A stretch of DNA of 64,000 nucleotides from Tulasnella sp. 424 (Eukaryota > Basidiomycota > Agaricomycetes > Cantharellales > Tulasnellaceae). Made by a program: the position numbers and the translations under genes. Under the pieces are notes generated by a model. It was not told where the DNA came from and ran no database searches. It was given only the letters and a program-made list of their open reading frames with translations. The first letter of the stretch is position 1; the number at the start of each line of letters is the position of its first letter. Location: positions 117,840 to 181,839 of the forward strand of contig WSUB01000083.1 in assembly GCA_019633425.1 (NCBI GenBank). The letters are read 5' to 3'. This document shows, one piece after another, positions 34,654 to 45,501 of the stretch.

Positions 34654-36135
34654 CTATCGATGCCTCCTGCTTTTACCCAGTCGCTTTTTCGGTTTTGGTG
34701 CGCCTCTCCCTTTACCACCGTTGCCTTTTGACGAACCCTTTCCACCGCGTCCCCGACTGTAATCGAAATTGTCCAAAGATTCGCGATTATTCGCTTTGGC
34801 GTGTTTTCCACCAGCTTGTCCACTGCCCCAATGATATTTTGAGTCACGAGATTGCCGGCTCATTCGCGATTTGCCCTCAGGTCCTTTGCCCCGGCCACGT
34901 TTAGCAGGCGGCGGCCTATCCTCGTTCACCGTCTCGTCAAGGGCGATGTCAAACTCTTCGTCGCGGAGTTCGTCAACTCCGCCGGCGCGTTCTAATCAAC
35001 GTGAGGTTAGCAAAAATAGCGAATCACCTAGAGAAAAAGCGCCGAGCGTGCATACTTCGTTTCAAACTTGCAACCTTTTCCAACATATCCTTCTTGTTCT
35101 TTGCGCGTTCTTTAATCTTTTCCACTTGAACTTGTTTTCCGAACTTCTTGAGATCCCTCTGTCGCTTGGCTTCTTCGCTCCTCTTCATTGCCGCCGCTTC
35201 GTCGAGCAACTTGGAGCGCACGCGTTCCATGTGAATATCTGATTTGACCATTTCGGCAAAGTAGTCAACTGGACGGGTGAATGGAAGTGAGTGTTTCGCG
35301 GCGAGAGCTTTGGATTCTTGGGCGCATTGCAAAGCCTGTTTATAGCTGGAGGTAAAGGCAGCTGGGGTCAGTGAGATGTGCTCTAGGGAGACAAGCGGTA
35401 CGTACAACGAGACCTCTCGGTTCAGGTCATCATCTGGATCAATCTTCTCGTGCGTTTCTGGCCAGGTCGTAGCGAGAGTTTCGGTCCAGGGCCATGTGGG
35501 GTCGAGTTGGATGAGTTCCCGCATCCTCTTCATTGCTTTCTGTGGAATATGGAAGGACCGTTCAGTGAGGAATGCGTCACATCTGTATCCCTGATGCAGC
35601 ATACCGGGTTCGCTCGAGGCTTGTCATCCTCTTCTTCCTCTTCAGCATTCGCCATGTCGTCGTCGTCTTCACCGGCGTCTTCCTGCGATCCCGACTCTTC
35701 CCCATGCTCTTCACCGGCAGGTCCAGCATCTTCCTCGGCATCTTCTTCTCCGGCATCTTCTTCTGAGTCTCCTTCGTCGTCGTCGTCGTCATCATCATCA
35801 TTGTCTTCGCCATCTTCACTGCCTTCCTCCTCGTTCAGGGCCTCTAATTGTGCCTTTGCAATAGCATCGAGACCCTCTCCGTCCTCGAGCAGATCAATGA
35901 GCCTCTTCAACCCTTCTTGATCTACCTCCTCATCCTCTTCATCGACTTCGCTCTCCTCGTCGCCGCCGCTCTCATCCCCGCTCTCGCTGCTTCCGCTCCC
36001 TGATTCTTCAGCATCGTCGACCTGAGGGGGAGGCGCGGGTTTGGCCTTTGGTATCCGCTTCGCTTTCAGTGAAGCGGGCAGCTTTGCAGAAGATGACTTT
36101 GCTTTCGATTTTGCTGATGCTAAACCCTTCGCCAT
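34654..36135 (-). CDS. EBP2: rRNA-processing protein Ebp2
   Basis: Ebp2 is a nucleolar factor for 60S ribosomal subunit assembly. The N-terminal half is Lys/Ala/Pro-rich and then strongly acidic (long Glu/Asp runs at about residues 45-190). The conserved Ebp2 domain starts after an intron: KAMKRMRELIQLDPTWPWTE, YKQALQCAQESKALAAKHSL, PFTRPVDYFAEMVKSDIHME, RVRSKLLDEAAAMKRSEEAK, LKKFGKQVQVEKIKERAKNK, KDMLEKVASLKR. The C-terminal exon is the basic tail typical of the family (PKPKKRLGKSRRHR). The start ATG at 36135 is shared by no upstream alternative. It is divergent to the CBM-DM9 gene with a 230-bp common promoter region. Confidence 0.93.
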
Positions 36136-36366
36136 GTTAACGGGAGATGAGCGAGGGTGGGCGAAGCACTAGGAAATTTTGACGGTCAAGGAAGCGATGT
36201 CAGGCACGCCATTGGCTCCCACCATGACGGCAACTTCGAAGACGCCATGTGAAAAGACACCACCCTGCGGAAGCATAGCCTTGTTTCTTCAACCACGTCT
36301 CTCTGCGAAGCGTTCAAAAGGATCGAGAAAGGAGAACATCTACAATCAAAGCACTCTATACTAAGC

Positions 36367-38040
36367 ATGCAGTGGCCTAACTGGTAAATGTACCCCCATA
36401 ATGACGTCAGCATGCCAAGCCAATTTCAACCTGGCCTTCAACAGGAACCCTAATCAAGAATACCACATCGGAGACTCTGTCGTCTATCAAGGTAATGGTA
36501 TTCAAAGTCACTGCTCTAAGTGTAAAACGCTACAACTCCTGCTATAGGTCGTGTTTATCACATTATCCAACCTCATATCAGTCAAGCAGATTGGACTCCA
36601 CTTGATACCCCTGCCCTCTGGGGTCAAGGCGGCCCAGCTGGTAGCGAGATTGGAAAGCCTCCTGTACCACAGGATTACCGTACTCCTCCACGTACGCAGA
36701 ATCGAATTGTACATGGAGTAGAAGAGAACGGCATCTGACTTGCTTGATCTCTTGCCAGCATATCATCGAGGCGGTGAAGGAGGCGACCGCCTGGCTGGTA
36801 TGGGATTCGACCGCCACCGAGAGGATCCCTGGGAAGGACATCGTGGCATTCCTCAACCGGAACATCAACGCGGAATTCCAGTTCCAGAGCCAGAGCCTCA
36901 CCGCGGTTTCCCAGAGCCAGACCGCCATCAAGGTCCACCTCACTACATGCCCGGTGACCGAGACCATGACCGGGATTGGGATCGGAAAGATGACCATGGA
37001 CCAGAGCCTCACCGCGGCTTCCCCGATCCAGAGCCTCACCGTGGTTTCCCAGACCCAGAGCGCCATCGGGGCGACCGGGATCATGAGCGGGACTGGGATC
37101 GGAAGGATGAAGGCCGCGACCGCGAACATCACAAGGACAGAGACTTTGGAAGTAGCAACAGGGAACAAGTCTACGAAGCGGAAGACAGAGCGAGGCGTGA
37201 GGCATACCAAGGTGGTAGTCACGGAGGCGGAGACTATCGCAATCCGACCAAGTACAACTCGTCTGCGGAATGGATCGACGATGCACGCCGCCGAGCCAGG
37301 GAGGTCAATATGAATGGGCCAGGTGAAGCTATTTTTTGGGTAGGTGTTCCTGTAAGACAGCCTTGTTCTGGTTCTGATATGTGATGCGGTCTGCCCGTCA
37401 GCTCCTTGCCGAACCAGGAAAGATTCCTCGCCACGCTATCCAGGCTGGAGAAGACAGAGAGGGAAATCCAACTTTTGTTTCCCGCAACTTCCACGAGGTC
37501 CGTAAATTCCTGCACCTAAATATATTTCCCTCTGAGTTGAATTGCTTTTTCGACATTTAGGGTGGTCTTCGTGCGTGTCGTTACTGAGGGACTTTTTAAC
37601 TCCCAGCTTACCTCTTTTTCCAGATATTGGTTGGGCAGGACTTCAGCGTGCTGCCATCAGCTACGGAGGGGGAGAGATTCCGGTGAGAGCTCTGCCGCAA
37701 AGGATCGCTTCGATTGGCGCTAACGTGCTGTATGAAAGCTCACGACTTTCGAAGTGCTCGCGGGTGACCCTCGTGCTGTTCGTTGGGTTGCGTCGAAAAG
37801 ACGAGACGGTCGTCCGATCGAAGCAGGCTACGAGGCCGACGGAAAACCGCTCTGGATCTGCCAAACTATGATTGGAGGGCAGATTTTGGCCGGGAAGACT
37901 GCTGCCTGGGACTCTGGTATGCCATCTGCTTCGTTGCGGGGATCGTGAATGCTAACCAATGACGCCGTGCAGGAGGATACATCGCCAACGACGGAAGGGA
38001 AGAAGCCGTTCCAGAGTACAACGTTCTTTGCCATTCTTGA
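36367..38040 (+). CDS. CBM5/12 chitin-binding-like module fused to a DM9 (DUF3421) domain
   Basis: Exon joining gives an N-terminal CBM5/12 module: MQWPNWNPNQEYHIGDSVVY, QGRVYHIIQPHISQADWTPL, DTPALWG, with the Trp/Tyr and HxSQxDWxPxxxPALW pattern. A linker has tandem HRGFPDPE/PHRGFPEPD and RDRDHERDWDRKD repeats (36.8-37.15 kb). After FWLLAEPGKIPRHAIQAGED come two DM9-like half repeats: GNPTFVSRNFHEGGLRA and AAISYGGGEIP, then TFEVLAGDPRAVRW, PIEAGYEADGKPLWICQTMI and GGYIANDGREEAVPEYNVL. DM9 proteins are mannose-binding lectins in animals. No signal peptide is visible, so it probably acts in the cytoplasm; function here is inference. Six introns are required. Two decayed relatives lie at 41.7-45.2 kb and 55.2 kb. 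Confidence 0.8.
36810..37140 (+). repeat. Coding repeat region in the CBM-DM9 linker
   Basis: Near-identical DNA blocks encode PEPHRGFPDPE and RDHxRDWDRKD units repeated two to four times. The pattern suggests unequal exchange within the exon. Confidence 0.65.
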
Positions 38041-38223
38041 AAGAGTCTAGTCCTGTCCTTTGAAGTAGTTTCTGTTGAATCTAAACCCTCCTGAGTGTAC
38101 TGCAAGCCCAGGGAGCTACACAAAGGTTACCATTGCGGAGGATGGATATAGGTTTCTACAAGGATTGGCTCAAATCTCGATCTCCAACAACCAAATACCG
38201 CGCGCTTCGTCGTTCCCCACTTT

Positions 38224-38234
38224 CCCCCCCCCCC
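38224..38234. repeat. Poly-C tract next to the FunK1-A stop
   Basis: Eleven C on the plus strand, just past the FunK1-A stop codon. Matching tracts follow FunK1-B (48922-48929) and FunK1-C (52149-52160). Confidence 0.8.
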
Positions 38235-38239
38235 TTGCG

Positions 38240-40718
38240 TCAATCTTCATCTTCGCTTGAATGGTCTGATTCTTCACTGATATCTCCGTCCTCGTCGAGA
38301 TCATCCTTAAAATCCTTCATTAGAAAGGGCTGAATTTGAGCCGGCGCACATCTATGACCTACCTCCGGGACCATCTCGCTTGCCGTTGGATCGAGGCGAT
38401 TGCGCTTCGGCTCACGTTGCTCGTCCTCCCGAGAATCGACTGACAATTGCTTCCTGATGTTCTCGGCGTTTCTCGGCTGGCAAGTTGTACAGGTACAGGG
38501 GGGCCTTTGCATCTGGGGTATCTCTTCGACTTCACGGAGCTGGTCTGAAACTTGGCATTTCATGAAATCCTTGTTCCGGTTGTCAAGGAGGAATTGAAGG
38601 ATCAGGCGTTGGAAAGCTTCAGCGATATATTCTTGGTCGTTGCGTGTTTCGTTCTTGTCGAGCCAGAATCTGTCAACTCGAAGGATTTCGGCGAGCTTGC
38701 AGAGCAAGGGTACCAGGGTTGGTAGACGGAATGGATGATGCCCTCGGTATCCTTTGGCGGATCATCAGCCCACAATATAATCACACCATGGCGGTCGCGA
38801 GGCGTCCCTAACAAACTGGTCCAAGCGGCCGCTTTGAGGGGTTTAGTTGGGGATCCTTTGGGTTGCACACCCATGGACCAGTACAAAAGGAGCCAAAAGG
38901 CGGACTCCACATCGTGATCCAGTTCGTGCCGCCATGGACGACCGGAGCTGTCCGCCGCAGGACTAAGGAGCGCCTTCTTCTCCTCAATCGGAAACTTCTT
39001 CCTTCGGTCCGGGTGGTTCGAAGCGTAACAATCAGGGATGGGGGGTATCGCAGGGAGGATGGCACCGTGTCGTGGAAATGGGTATGCGGCGCCCCGTTCT
39101 ACAGCACGGGCAATGAAGATAGGCGTGCCCTAAAGACATTGTAAAGTCAAAAAGCAATTTACAACCAAGAAAGGACGTTACTGACGGTTCGGGTTGCTCG
39201 CCTATGCTCAGAACCTTTTTTAATTGAGAGGTCTTCGGCATGGTTAAAGTCCACCAGCAGCACCGAGGTTTCTTGGGGATCATCGCTGAGGTTCTGTTTA
39301 GTAACTGCCCGATGACAGGATATTGCACGGTACATGCCTCTCGCCGAGAATATACTTGACGAATTTGAAGGGTGCTTTTTCGACCGCGGCCTCTACGATG
39401 TCGTTTGGGACGGGCGTCCCTGGATTAATAAACATCACGTTTCCTCTGCTGATGTCGCGATGAAGGACTTGGCGCTTTACCCTCAGGAACCTCAACACTG
39501 CAAAACCTGTGAGCACAGAAAACATGGCTAATGGCGAGGGTATTACCTTCGAGGAGATCGGACACCGTCTTCAACATCTCCTGCAGGGTAGAGATGCTTG
39601 TCAAAGGCATTGCTACTTGCCGCATTCCAATCCGATTTTTCCCCCTAGGGGCTTGCACGCCGAGCTCCTCAAGGCAAGGAAGGTTTATCATTTTGTGGTA
39701 GACCATTTCTACCACACCTGGCACCTTCTCTGGAGTATGAATGCGGTTGAGGATGTCCTGTTCGTTGAATCGAGTTCCAAGGCGGCAGAATTGGTCTTTG
39801 AGTACGCTTAGCACTCGACCGTTAACCATGAATGTGGAGTGCGGGTTCGAGAGGACATGAGTCCGCGTCTCGAATGGATTGCTGGCATAGATGGGTCGCA
39901 AGTCGGGGCAGTCGACCTCGACTTCTGCGGCGCCATCACCTTCAGTCTCGGTCGTGGTAGCGATGCCGACGGTGTACGTCACGAAATTCCTTGTATGATC
40001 GGGTTCCATCTTCTTGTATGACCGATCTGCAAAATCTCCGGGTTCGTAAAGGCGATAGATAAAAGCATACATCAGCTTGTAAAGCTTCTTGCTGGTCCAA
40101 TCGATTGTGAAGCTGCGTATGCCGACGCCCCCGATCCCCAAAAGGAACATAACGTCGTTTTCGGAGGTGAGCATTCCTTGTGCAACGTAGAGATCAGGTC
40201 GTACGAGGAGGAGGTAATGCAAGTACGAAATCGCCTGCTTCTCATGGTCCTCCCGAGACTTCCCGTCGGATGCTTGTTCGCCAGCGAGGCGGATGCACGG
40301 CCAGAGCGTGGTATTCTCGCCGTCAAAATCCTTCTCCGACGCGACAGTTATATCGGGCTTGCATGCAGTGTCGGTGACGGGCCCACGAGGCGGTTTCTGT
40401 CCAGTGTTCTTCCACACCAAGAGGTCGGATTGCGCAAAATCTAAAATAAAAATGGTACGTCGCGCGAAAAGTTATGAACAGAAAAAGAAGGTCCTTACAT
40501 TTCTCTTTTATGGATCGGGACATGGAGTTGGCTGCCTCCAAAAAACCACCGAGGTTGAATTCGAGTCCGCTGGGCTTCGATGGGAGACGGTCTTCCGGGA
40601 TCTGCAAAAACTTGAGAAAGGCTTTCGCTGTCTTGAAACACTCCAGCTGATGGATGTCTTCTTTGTATCGGAAGGCCTGAACTTCATGGCGGTTGCGCTC
40701 AGCGAAAAACTGGGCCAT
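38240..40718 (-). CDS. Fungal-type protein kinase (FunK1), copy A
   Basis: FunK1 kinases are a basidiomycete-expanded family with a split, divergent kinase domain. The chosen ATG at 40718 reads MAQFFAERNRHEVQAF. The next exons carry the N-lobe-like FunK1 region (TVASEKDFDGENTTLWPCIR, KQAISYLHYLLLVRPDLYV, FLLGIGGVGIRSFTIDW, KLYKLMYAFIYRLYEPGDF). The catalytic loop is QVLHRDISRGNVMF and the DFG equivalent is LLVDFNHAEDLS. The activation and peptide-binding part reads GTPIFIARAVERG. The C-lobe reads HELDHDVESAFWLLLYWSM. The tail has CxCxxC (CTCTTC) and ends acidic (EESDHSSEDED). Introns lie near 40.45, 39.56, 39.33 and 39.15 kb. The 5' end is uncertain because upstream codons stay open in one copy. 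Confidence 0.85.
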
Positions 40719-41699
40719 CTTCACGGGAGAGGACGGGCCCGATTGAGTCGGAGCAGGCTGATTCGTAGATGTACCCTGATCCGCAGGGGGCACTGTAGAG
40801 GCTCCTTGGGACGACAGGATAGTTGGGAGTCTATTGCAACTTGAGGTGTTTTCTGTGACCGAACGTGAGGCCCCCAGCGTCTTTGTACCACTCGTCGACG
40901 GGTTCTCGGATGACCGGAGGGGAATGTAAGTGCCTGGTTAAGCTTTGGGATAGTCGAGCGATCTATGTGAGCCTGAGCTGATGACTAGTGGTGGTGGTCT
41001 GATAGTCTCCTGAATCAGACGAATAGCAAGTTGACGTGGGGAGGGAATGTGCGTGGTTTGGACCGATTTTGCCCTTTACGGAAAATCCAGAACACCAAAC
41101 ATGAGCAACATTTCTACACGCGCGAGAGAGGTCAACCGCGCTTAGGATACTGGCTCTCTACTCTAGACACAGTACCATGTCATATTCTCCGTCTCCTACA
41201 TCCTCTGTCCTAATAAAATGCAGCCAATGCAGCTACCGTCGTCTACAAGAGAGCTTCCCAAGAAAATCGAGCGGTCATGGGTTTGTCAAGACATCCACCC
41301 AGTGTAAGCATAGTATTGCAGTCAAAAATGCAAAATAATCGTTATGACTGCATTCGCGGAAGGGCCAAAGCCTCTCGCCTACGGTTTGTACTCTCCGATG
41401 CACAAGTGGGACGGGTCGTGGTCTTAAGCTTTGTGGTCCACGCTAGGGAATAAAGACTTCTTCTATCAAGAGTCTTGTTGCAGACCCATTACCAGATCTT
41501 GATCGGCAAAGACCAGAACAAATTAGGAAAACGTGTAGGGAGTTGAGTCGCAAACTCGGAAACACAGGAGGAAACATAGTACACTTTGAGTACAGTAGCG
41601 ATCACTTCGTTGCATTGAGTGGCTCGAGCGACACTTGCTGCGTTCTTCTCGGCAGCGAAGTCTTCATGTTCCTTGAGTGAAGCCCGAATGAGGAGGACT
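40719..41699. other. Spacer after FunK1-A
   Basis: 40719-41190 is the FunK1-A 5' flank and matches 51421-51890 closely, so it belongs to the FunK1 duplication. 41200-41700 shows no gene. Confidence 0.55.
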
Positions 41700-41952
41700 T
41701 ATCGCCGAGAGCTATATGTCTCGTCAACTATCGTAGTCCGACCAAGTACAACTCGTCTGCGGAATGGATTGACGACGCACGCCCCAGAGCTGGGGAGGTC
41801 AATGTGAACGGGCAACGTGAAGCCATTTATGATTGGGTACCTTTTCCTATGAGACCGCCTCGTTCTGGTTCTGATATGGTCTCCCTGCCAGCTCCTTGCC
41901 GAACCAGAGCAGATTCCCCGCCGCGCTGTTCAGGCTGGAGAAGACAGAGAAG
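41700..41952 (+). pseudogene. CBM-DM9 gene copy 2, left piece
   Basis: This matches 37233-37468 of the intact gene: codons for PTKYNSSAEWIDDAR, the same intron (GTTCTGGTTCTGATATG inside it), and codons for LLAEPEQIPRRAVQAGEDRE. The CBM module and linker exons are absent. Similarity stops at 41952 and resumes at 44637. Confidence 0.8.
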
Positions 41953-44636
41953 GGGGGAAAATTCCTTTGCAGCTTCCGGACTCATAATAACCATACCCTG
42001 ATTTTACATGTACAGCGGTTCATCTTCAAGGGGGCTCTACAATTCGATTAGTAAAGTGAAATTAGTAGAGGTTGTAACCCCGACGAATGCGTGGTTCGCT
42101 CAACTCTAAACACACCCTCAATACCCTGTTGTTAGCACATAGTTGTGTAATTGTTCGCACTCTGCTACATTGTTCTACTAGCTTGAGATCGGTGCCAACT
42201 TCTCCCGTTCCCAATATACGACTGCACCTTGCCCAACACGCTGAACCTCCTTCAAGAACTCCATGTTTGGATGAGGAATACGTCCCTTCCCTCCGTATGC
42301 TAGCCAAATCTCGCGAAACGGCTTTGGCGTAACTGTCGCCAAGTCGTGCCCTTTGTGGGCGGAGTGTCTCTTGGCGATCATGTCCAGAATGTCGGGATTA
42401 CCACGATCCCAAACTAGATTGGTACTGAACGTTTCAACATCAGGCAACAGCCAGGTTACTGGGTCTGATGTTGTCGGACGTGAGAGGAACGGAATGATCA
42501 GTTCGAGAGCGGTGCCGGAGTACGGATTGCTGTATAGTGTCAGCGTCGTGACGGTCGCCCGACGAGTAAACCACTCCAGGTACGAAAGTTCCGGTTCGCA
42601 GTTGGTAAGGTCTAGATGAAGGGGGAGCTCCTTCAACGACCTCCCCAATCTATCTGAAATCCAGTCGAAGGTTTCCTGGAAGTGACTGATGGCGAGTTCA
42701 TCCATATTGAAACCGATCCGGAATTTCCCAATGGTAATTTCGTATCCACCGTTTTCGAAAGTGACATCGAATGTTTGGACATCGGATATCGTCGTTATGT
42801 GATTGCCCATGCCCACGGCGAATAGTTGCGTGGTGGAGTGTCCCTGGAAGTCGCAACCAACATACAAGGAGCGGAGTTGAGGAGCGACTACGATGGATAG
42901 CATGAGGTTGAGAAAAGGAATGGGAAGATCGGTCAGAGACAGATAAATGAGGGAAGGGAGCTGGATGAATGAATGGTTCATGTGGCCCGATGTATCCTGT
43001 AAACCGACCAGTGATTCCAGCCATAAGCTTTCAAGGAGCGGAGAATTTATGCAAGCATTCAGGATATCTGAGGATGATATCTCTGGTATTGATTCGAGGG
43101 TTAACGACCTGAGCCCACCCAGCCGGAGCGACGTGAGGTTGATTGGAATGCAAGCCAACGAAAGCTCCTTCAATCTGGGTGGTGCTGAAGCTCCTCCGAA
43201 TAGACTAACTGAGCTCCTGCTTTCTTCAGCGCCAAAATGACCTAACAAACGCAGCTGCTCCAAATTTGGCGCCATCGACGTTTCCATGTCTTCCAAGACG
43301 AAACACCAGTCACGAGACTGGAGATTTACAGTCAAGGACCTCCAGTAGCCCATCCGCTTTCCAACAGCCTCGAAGAAATCCGTTCGAGCCATTTGGGTGG
43401 TCTTTTCGTTGAATTTCAGGTCAAGCGGAGCCTCCTTGGCCGCTTGCAACGCCTTACGGACCATTGCAGGTCCTTCGGCGGCGTTGACGGAGCCCCACAA
43501 GAAGGACGTGTCCTCAATGAGAACGCTCCAACGCTTGCATACCATCGACAGTTGGACAAGATCGCGCAGGCACGTTTCCGACCGGACGGAATGGCGGACT
43601 ATCTCTACGAGGATCTCTGGCGGAAGGCGATGGATAGGGGGGTCGCTGTAGATGGGAGGAAGGAGCTGAGGCCTTGGATCAGGACAATGGTCTCCGCTCG
43701 ATCGAGACGAGGCTGCTTCTCTGGGAATGTTACCGCACGAGTTCAGAAATCGATCCTTTACGCCATCCCGGCCAACGTACCGTTTGCTAATTCCGAAACC
43801 CGCTAGAGCATCAGTTAGAGAATCGCCCATTAACGAGGAAAATCGTGGAATAGGACCCTTAGAGTAGATGAGAGATGGCGGGAGGGAGTGGGTTTAGAAT
43901 AGGGTGGGTCGGTTGGGATTAAAATCCCAATTTGTGAGAAAATGCCGTCCCAGGCACAGCCATGTGGCTACACTCGGCAAACGCGATCAAGGCAGCTCTC
44001 CGTATATATATGCGCGTGTAACTGTCGCTTTATGCACGTTCCAAACGATCAGAATATTTTGGTGGAAACACCTCCCGCGGCCGGACTATTTCACGCATGC
44101 GGCTGAATGAAGCAGAGCCCAGCGTTGATCATTCCAAAAATCCCTTCCAGAGTCATATTCCAGGTAGAATAGGCGTTCTATTAGTATTAAAACGAGCTAG
44201 GGGAGGCTTAAGACATAATCATTTGATCAGGCGTCACGGCGACTACGTTGGGGGTATAAAACATATGCATTCTAGATCGCGGTCCACTACTTTCCTTCCC
44301 AATATACATCCGCTCCTCCTGCGACTCGTACCACCTTGGACAAGAACCCCGTATTTGACGCAGGATTGTCCTTCCCATTATAAGTTAACAATATCTCTCG
44401 AAAAGGCTTCGGCAACGCGCTGTCGACTCCTGTCGCGGACGACTCCAACTTGAAGCTCGCGGAGTGCCTCCTTTCAATCATGTCAACGATATCGAGGTTT
44501 CCGTCTGTCAAACGAGCTGAGAGAGAAAAGTTAAGGAATGAAAGAGGCAGATGATCGAGAGATAGTTCGGTGAAAGAAGCCAAGTGGATAGGCGGGTTGG
44601 GGACGAGGTCTGGCTGAGCAGAGTGTGATGGAAGTA
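41953..44636. mobile_element. 2.7-kb insertion inside CBM-DM9 copy 2, carrying F-box genes
   Basis: The two flanks are adjacent in the intact gene (GACAGAGA then GGGAAATCC at 37455-37475), so 41953-44636 has been inserted or joined here. GGAAA or GGGGAAAA occurs at both joints. I see no transposase or terminal repeats, so the mechanism is unknown. The segment includes an intact F-box gene and a shortened relative. Confidence 0.6.
42178..43830 (-). CDS. F-box/LRR-type protein, 550 aa
   Basis: A single-exon frame with ATG at 43830-43828. The F-box is at residues ~66-112: PPIHRLPPEILVEIVRHSVR, then LSMVCKRWSVLIEDTSFLWG. Leucine-rich segments follow (LEQLRLLGHFG, RLKELSLACIPINLTSLRLG, LLESLWLESLVGLQD, LIYLSLTDLPIPFLNLML). 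The C-terminus reads PKPFREIWLAYGGKG, AVVYWEREKLAPISS. Probably a Skp1-cullin-F-box substrate receptor. It sits within the segment that splits CBM-DM9 copy 2. Confidence 0.83.
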   Translation of the reverse strand: MGDSLTDALAGFGISKRYVGRDGVKDRFLNSCGNIPREAASSRSSGDHCPDPRPQLLPPIYSDPPIHRLPPEILVEIVRHSVRSETCLRDLVQLSMVCKRWSVLIEDTSFLWGSVNAAEGPAMVRKALQAAKEAPLDLKFNEKTTQMARTDFFEAVGKRMGYWRSLTVNLQSRDWCFVLEDMETSMAPNLEQLRLLGHFGAEESRSSVSLFGGASAPPRLKELSLACIPINLTSLRLGGLRSLTLESIPEISSSDILNACINSPLLESLWLESLVGLQDTSGHMNHSFIQLPSLIYLSLTDLPIPFLNLMLSIVVAPQLRSLYVGCDFQGHSTTQLFAVGMGNHITTISDVQTFDVTFENGGYEITIGKFRIGFNMDELAISHFQETFDWISDRLGRSLKELPLHLDLTNCEPELSYLEWFTRRATVTTLTLYSNPYSGTALELIIPFLSRPTTSDPVTWLLPDVETFSTNLVWDRGNPDILDMIAKRHSAHKGHDLATVTPKPFREIWLAYGGKGRIPHPNMEFLKEVQRVGQGAVVYWEREKLAPISS

Positions 44637-44640
44637 GGAA
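44287..44640 (-). pseudogene. Truncated F-box protein relative
   Basis: The frame keeps two parts of the neighbouring F-box protein: FTELSLDHLPLSFLNFSLS (equal to YLSLTDLPIPFLNLMLS) joined directly to GNLDIVDMIERRHS (equal to GNPDILDMIAKRHS), then PKPFREILLTYNGK and ADVYWEGK. About 170 codons are deleted in frame and the F-box itself is missing. No ATG begins it. Confidence 0.75.
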
Positions 44641-45225
44641 ATCCAACGTTTATTTCTCGTAACTTCCACGAGGTTCGTGAATTCCTGCCTCGAAATATAT
44701 CTAACCCTGTGTTGAATCGTCTAATTCACATTTAGGATGGTCTCCGTGCGTGTCGTTACTGGGGGACTTTTAATTCCCAGCTTACCTCTTTTTCCAGATA
44801 TTAATTGGTTGGTTGGGCGGGACTTCGGCGTACTGCCATCAGCTATCGAGGGGGAGAGATTCAGGTGAGAGCTCTAGCGCAAAAGATAGCTTCAATTGCC
44901 GACAACGTGCTGTATGAAAGCTCACGACTTTTGAAGTGCTCGCGGGCCACCCTCGTGCAGTCCGTTGGGTGGCGTCGAAGCGACGAGGTCGTCCGATCGA
45001 AGCAGGCTCAGAGGCTGACGGAAAACCTCGATGAATCTGTCAAACAATGATTGGAGGGCAGATTCTGACTGGGAAGACTGCTGCCTGGGACTCTGGTACG
45101 CCATCTGCTCCGTTGCGGGTATCGTGAACGCTGAACTATGACGCCGCGCAGGAGGATACATCGCCAACGACGGAAGGGAGGAAGCCGTTCCAGAGTACAA
45201 CATTCTTGTCCACTCTTGAAAAAGT
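44637..45225 (+). pseudogene. CBM-DM9 gene copy 2, right piece
   Basis: This resumes at GGAAATCCAACG (codons for GNPTFISRNFHE) and continues through the same introns to the DM9 C-terminus. Frame breaks are visible, for example in the segment equal to PIEAGYEADGKPLW, where codons have been lost (AAACCTCGATGAATC). The tail reads GGYIANDGREEAVPEYN before decay. It is followed by the HRD1 5' flank, as in copy 3 at 55.2 kb. Confidence 0.78.
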
Positions 45226-45501
45226 CTATAGCTAGTTCTATCCTGTGACGTGGTTTCTGTTGAATCTAAACCCTCCTGATTGTCCTGCAAGCCCAGGGTG
45301 TGGCTGTGTGACAGTATGATGTGTCTCCGCTCAGCGTGTCTCCGCCACGTTCGGTCGCCGATCTCTCCGTCAGCCCACATTGCAACCTCTGCTGCTAGAC
45401 ACACACACCTTTCCGAAACCTTCACCACAAGGAGCACACTACATCGAACTCTGTGTTCGATTCCAACAATAGCGTAGCCGACAGGCAAAGCTACCACCAA
45501 G

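Noticed and set aside
36744..37313. 189-codon plus frame overlapping the CBM-DM9 linker
   Set aside because: It is the +1 shadow of the HRGFPDPE repeat exon. The other frame joins both neighbouring exons cleanly.
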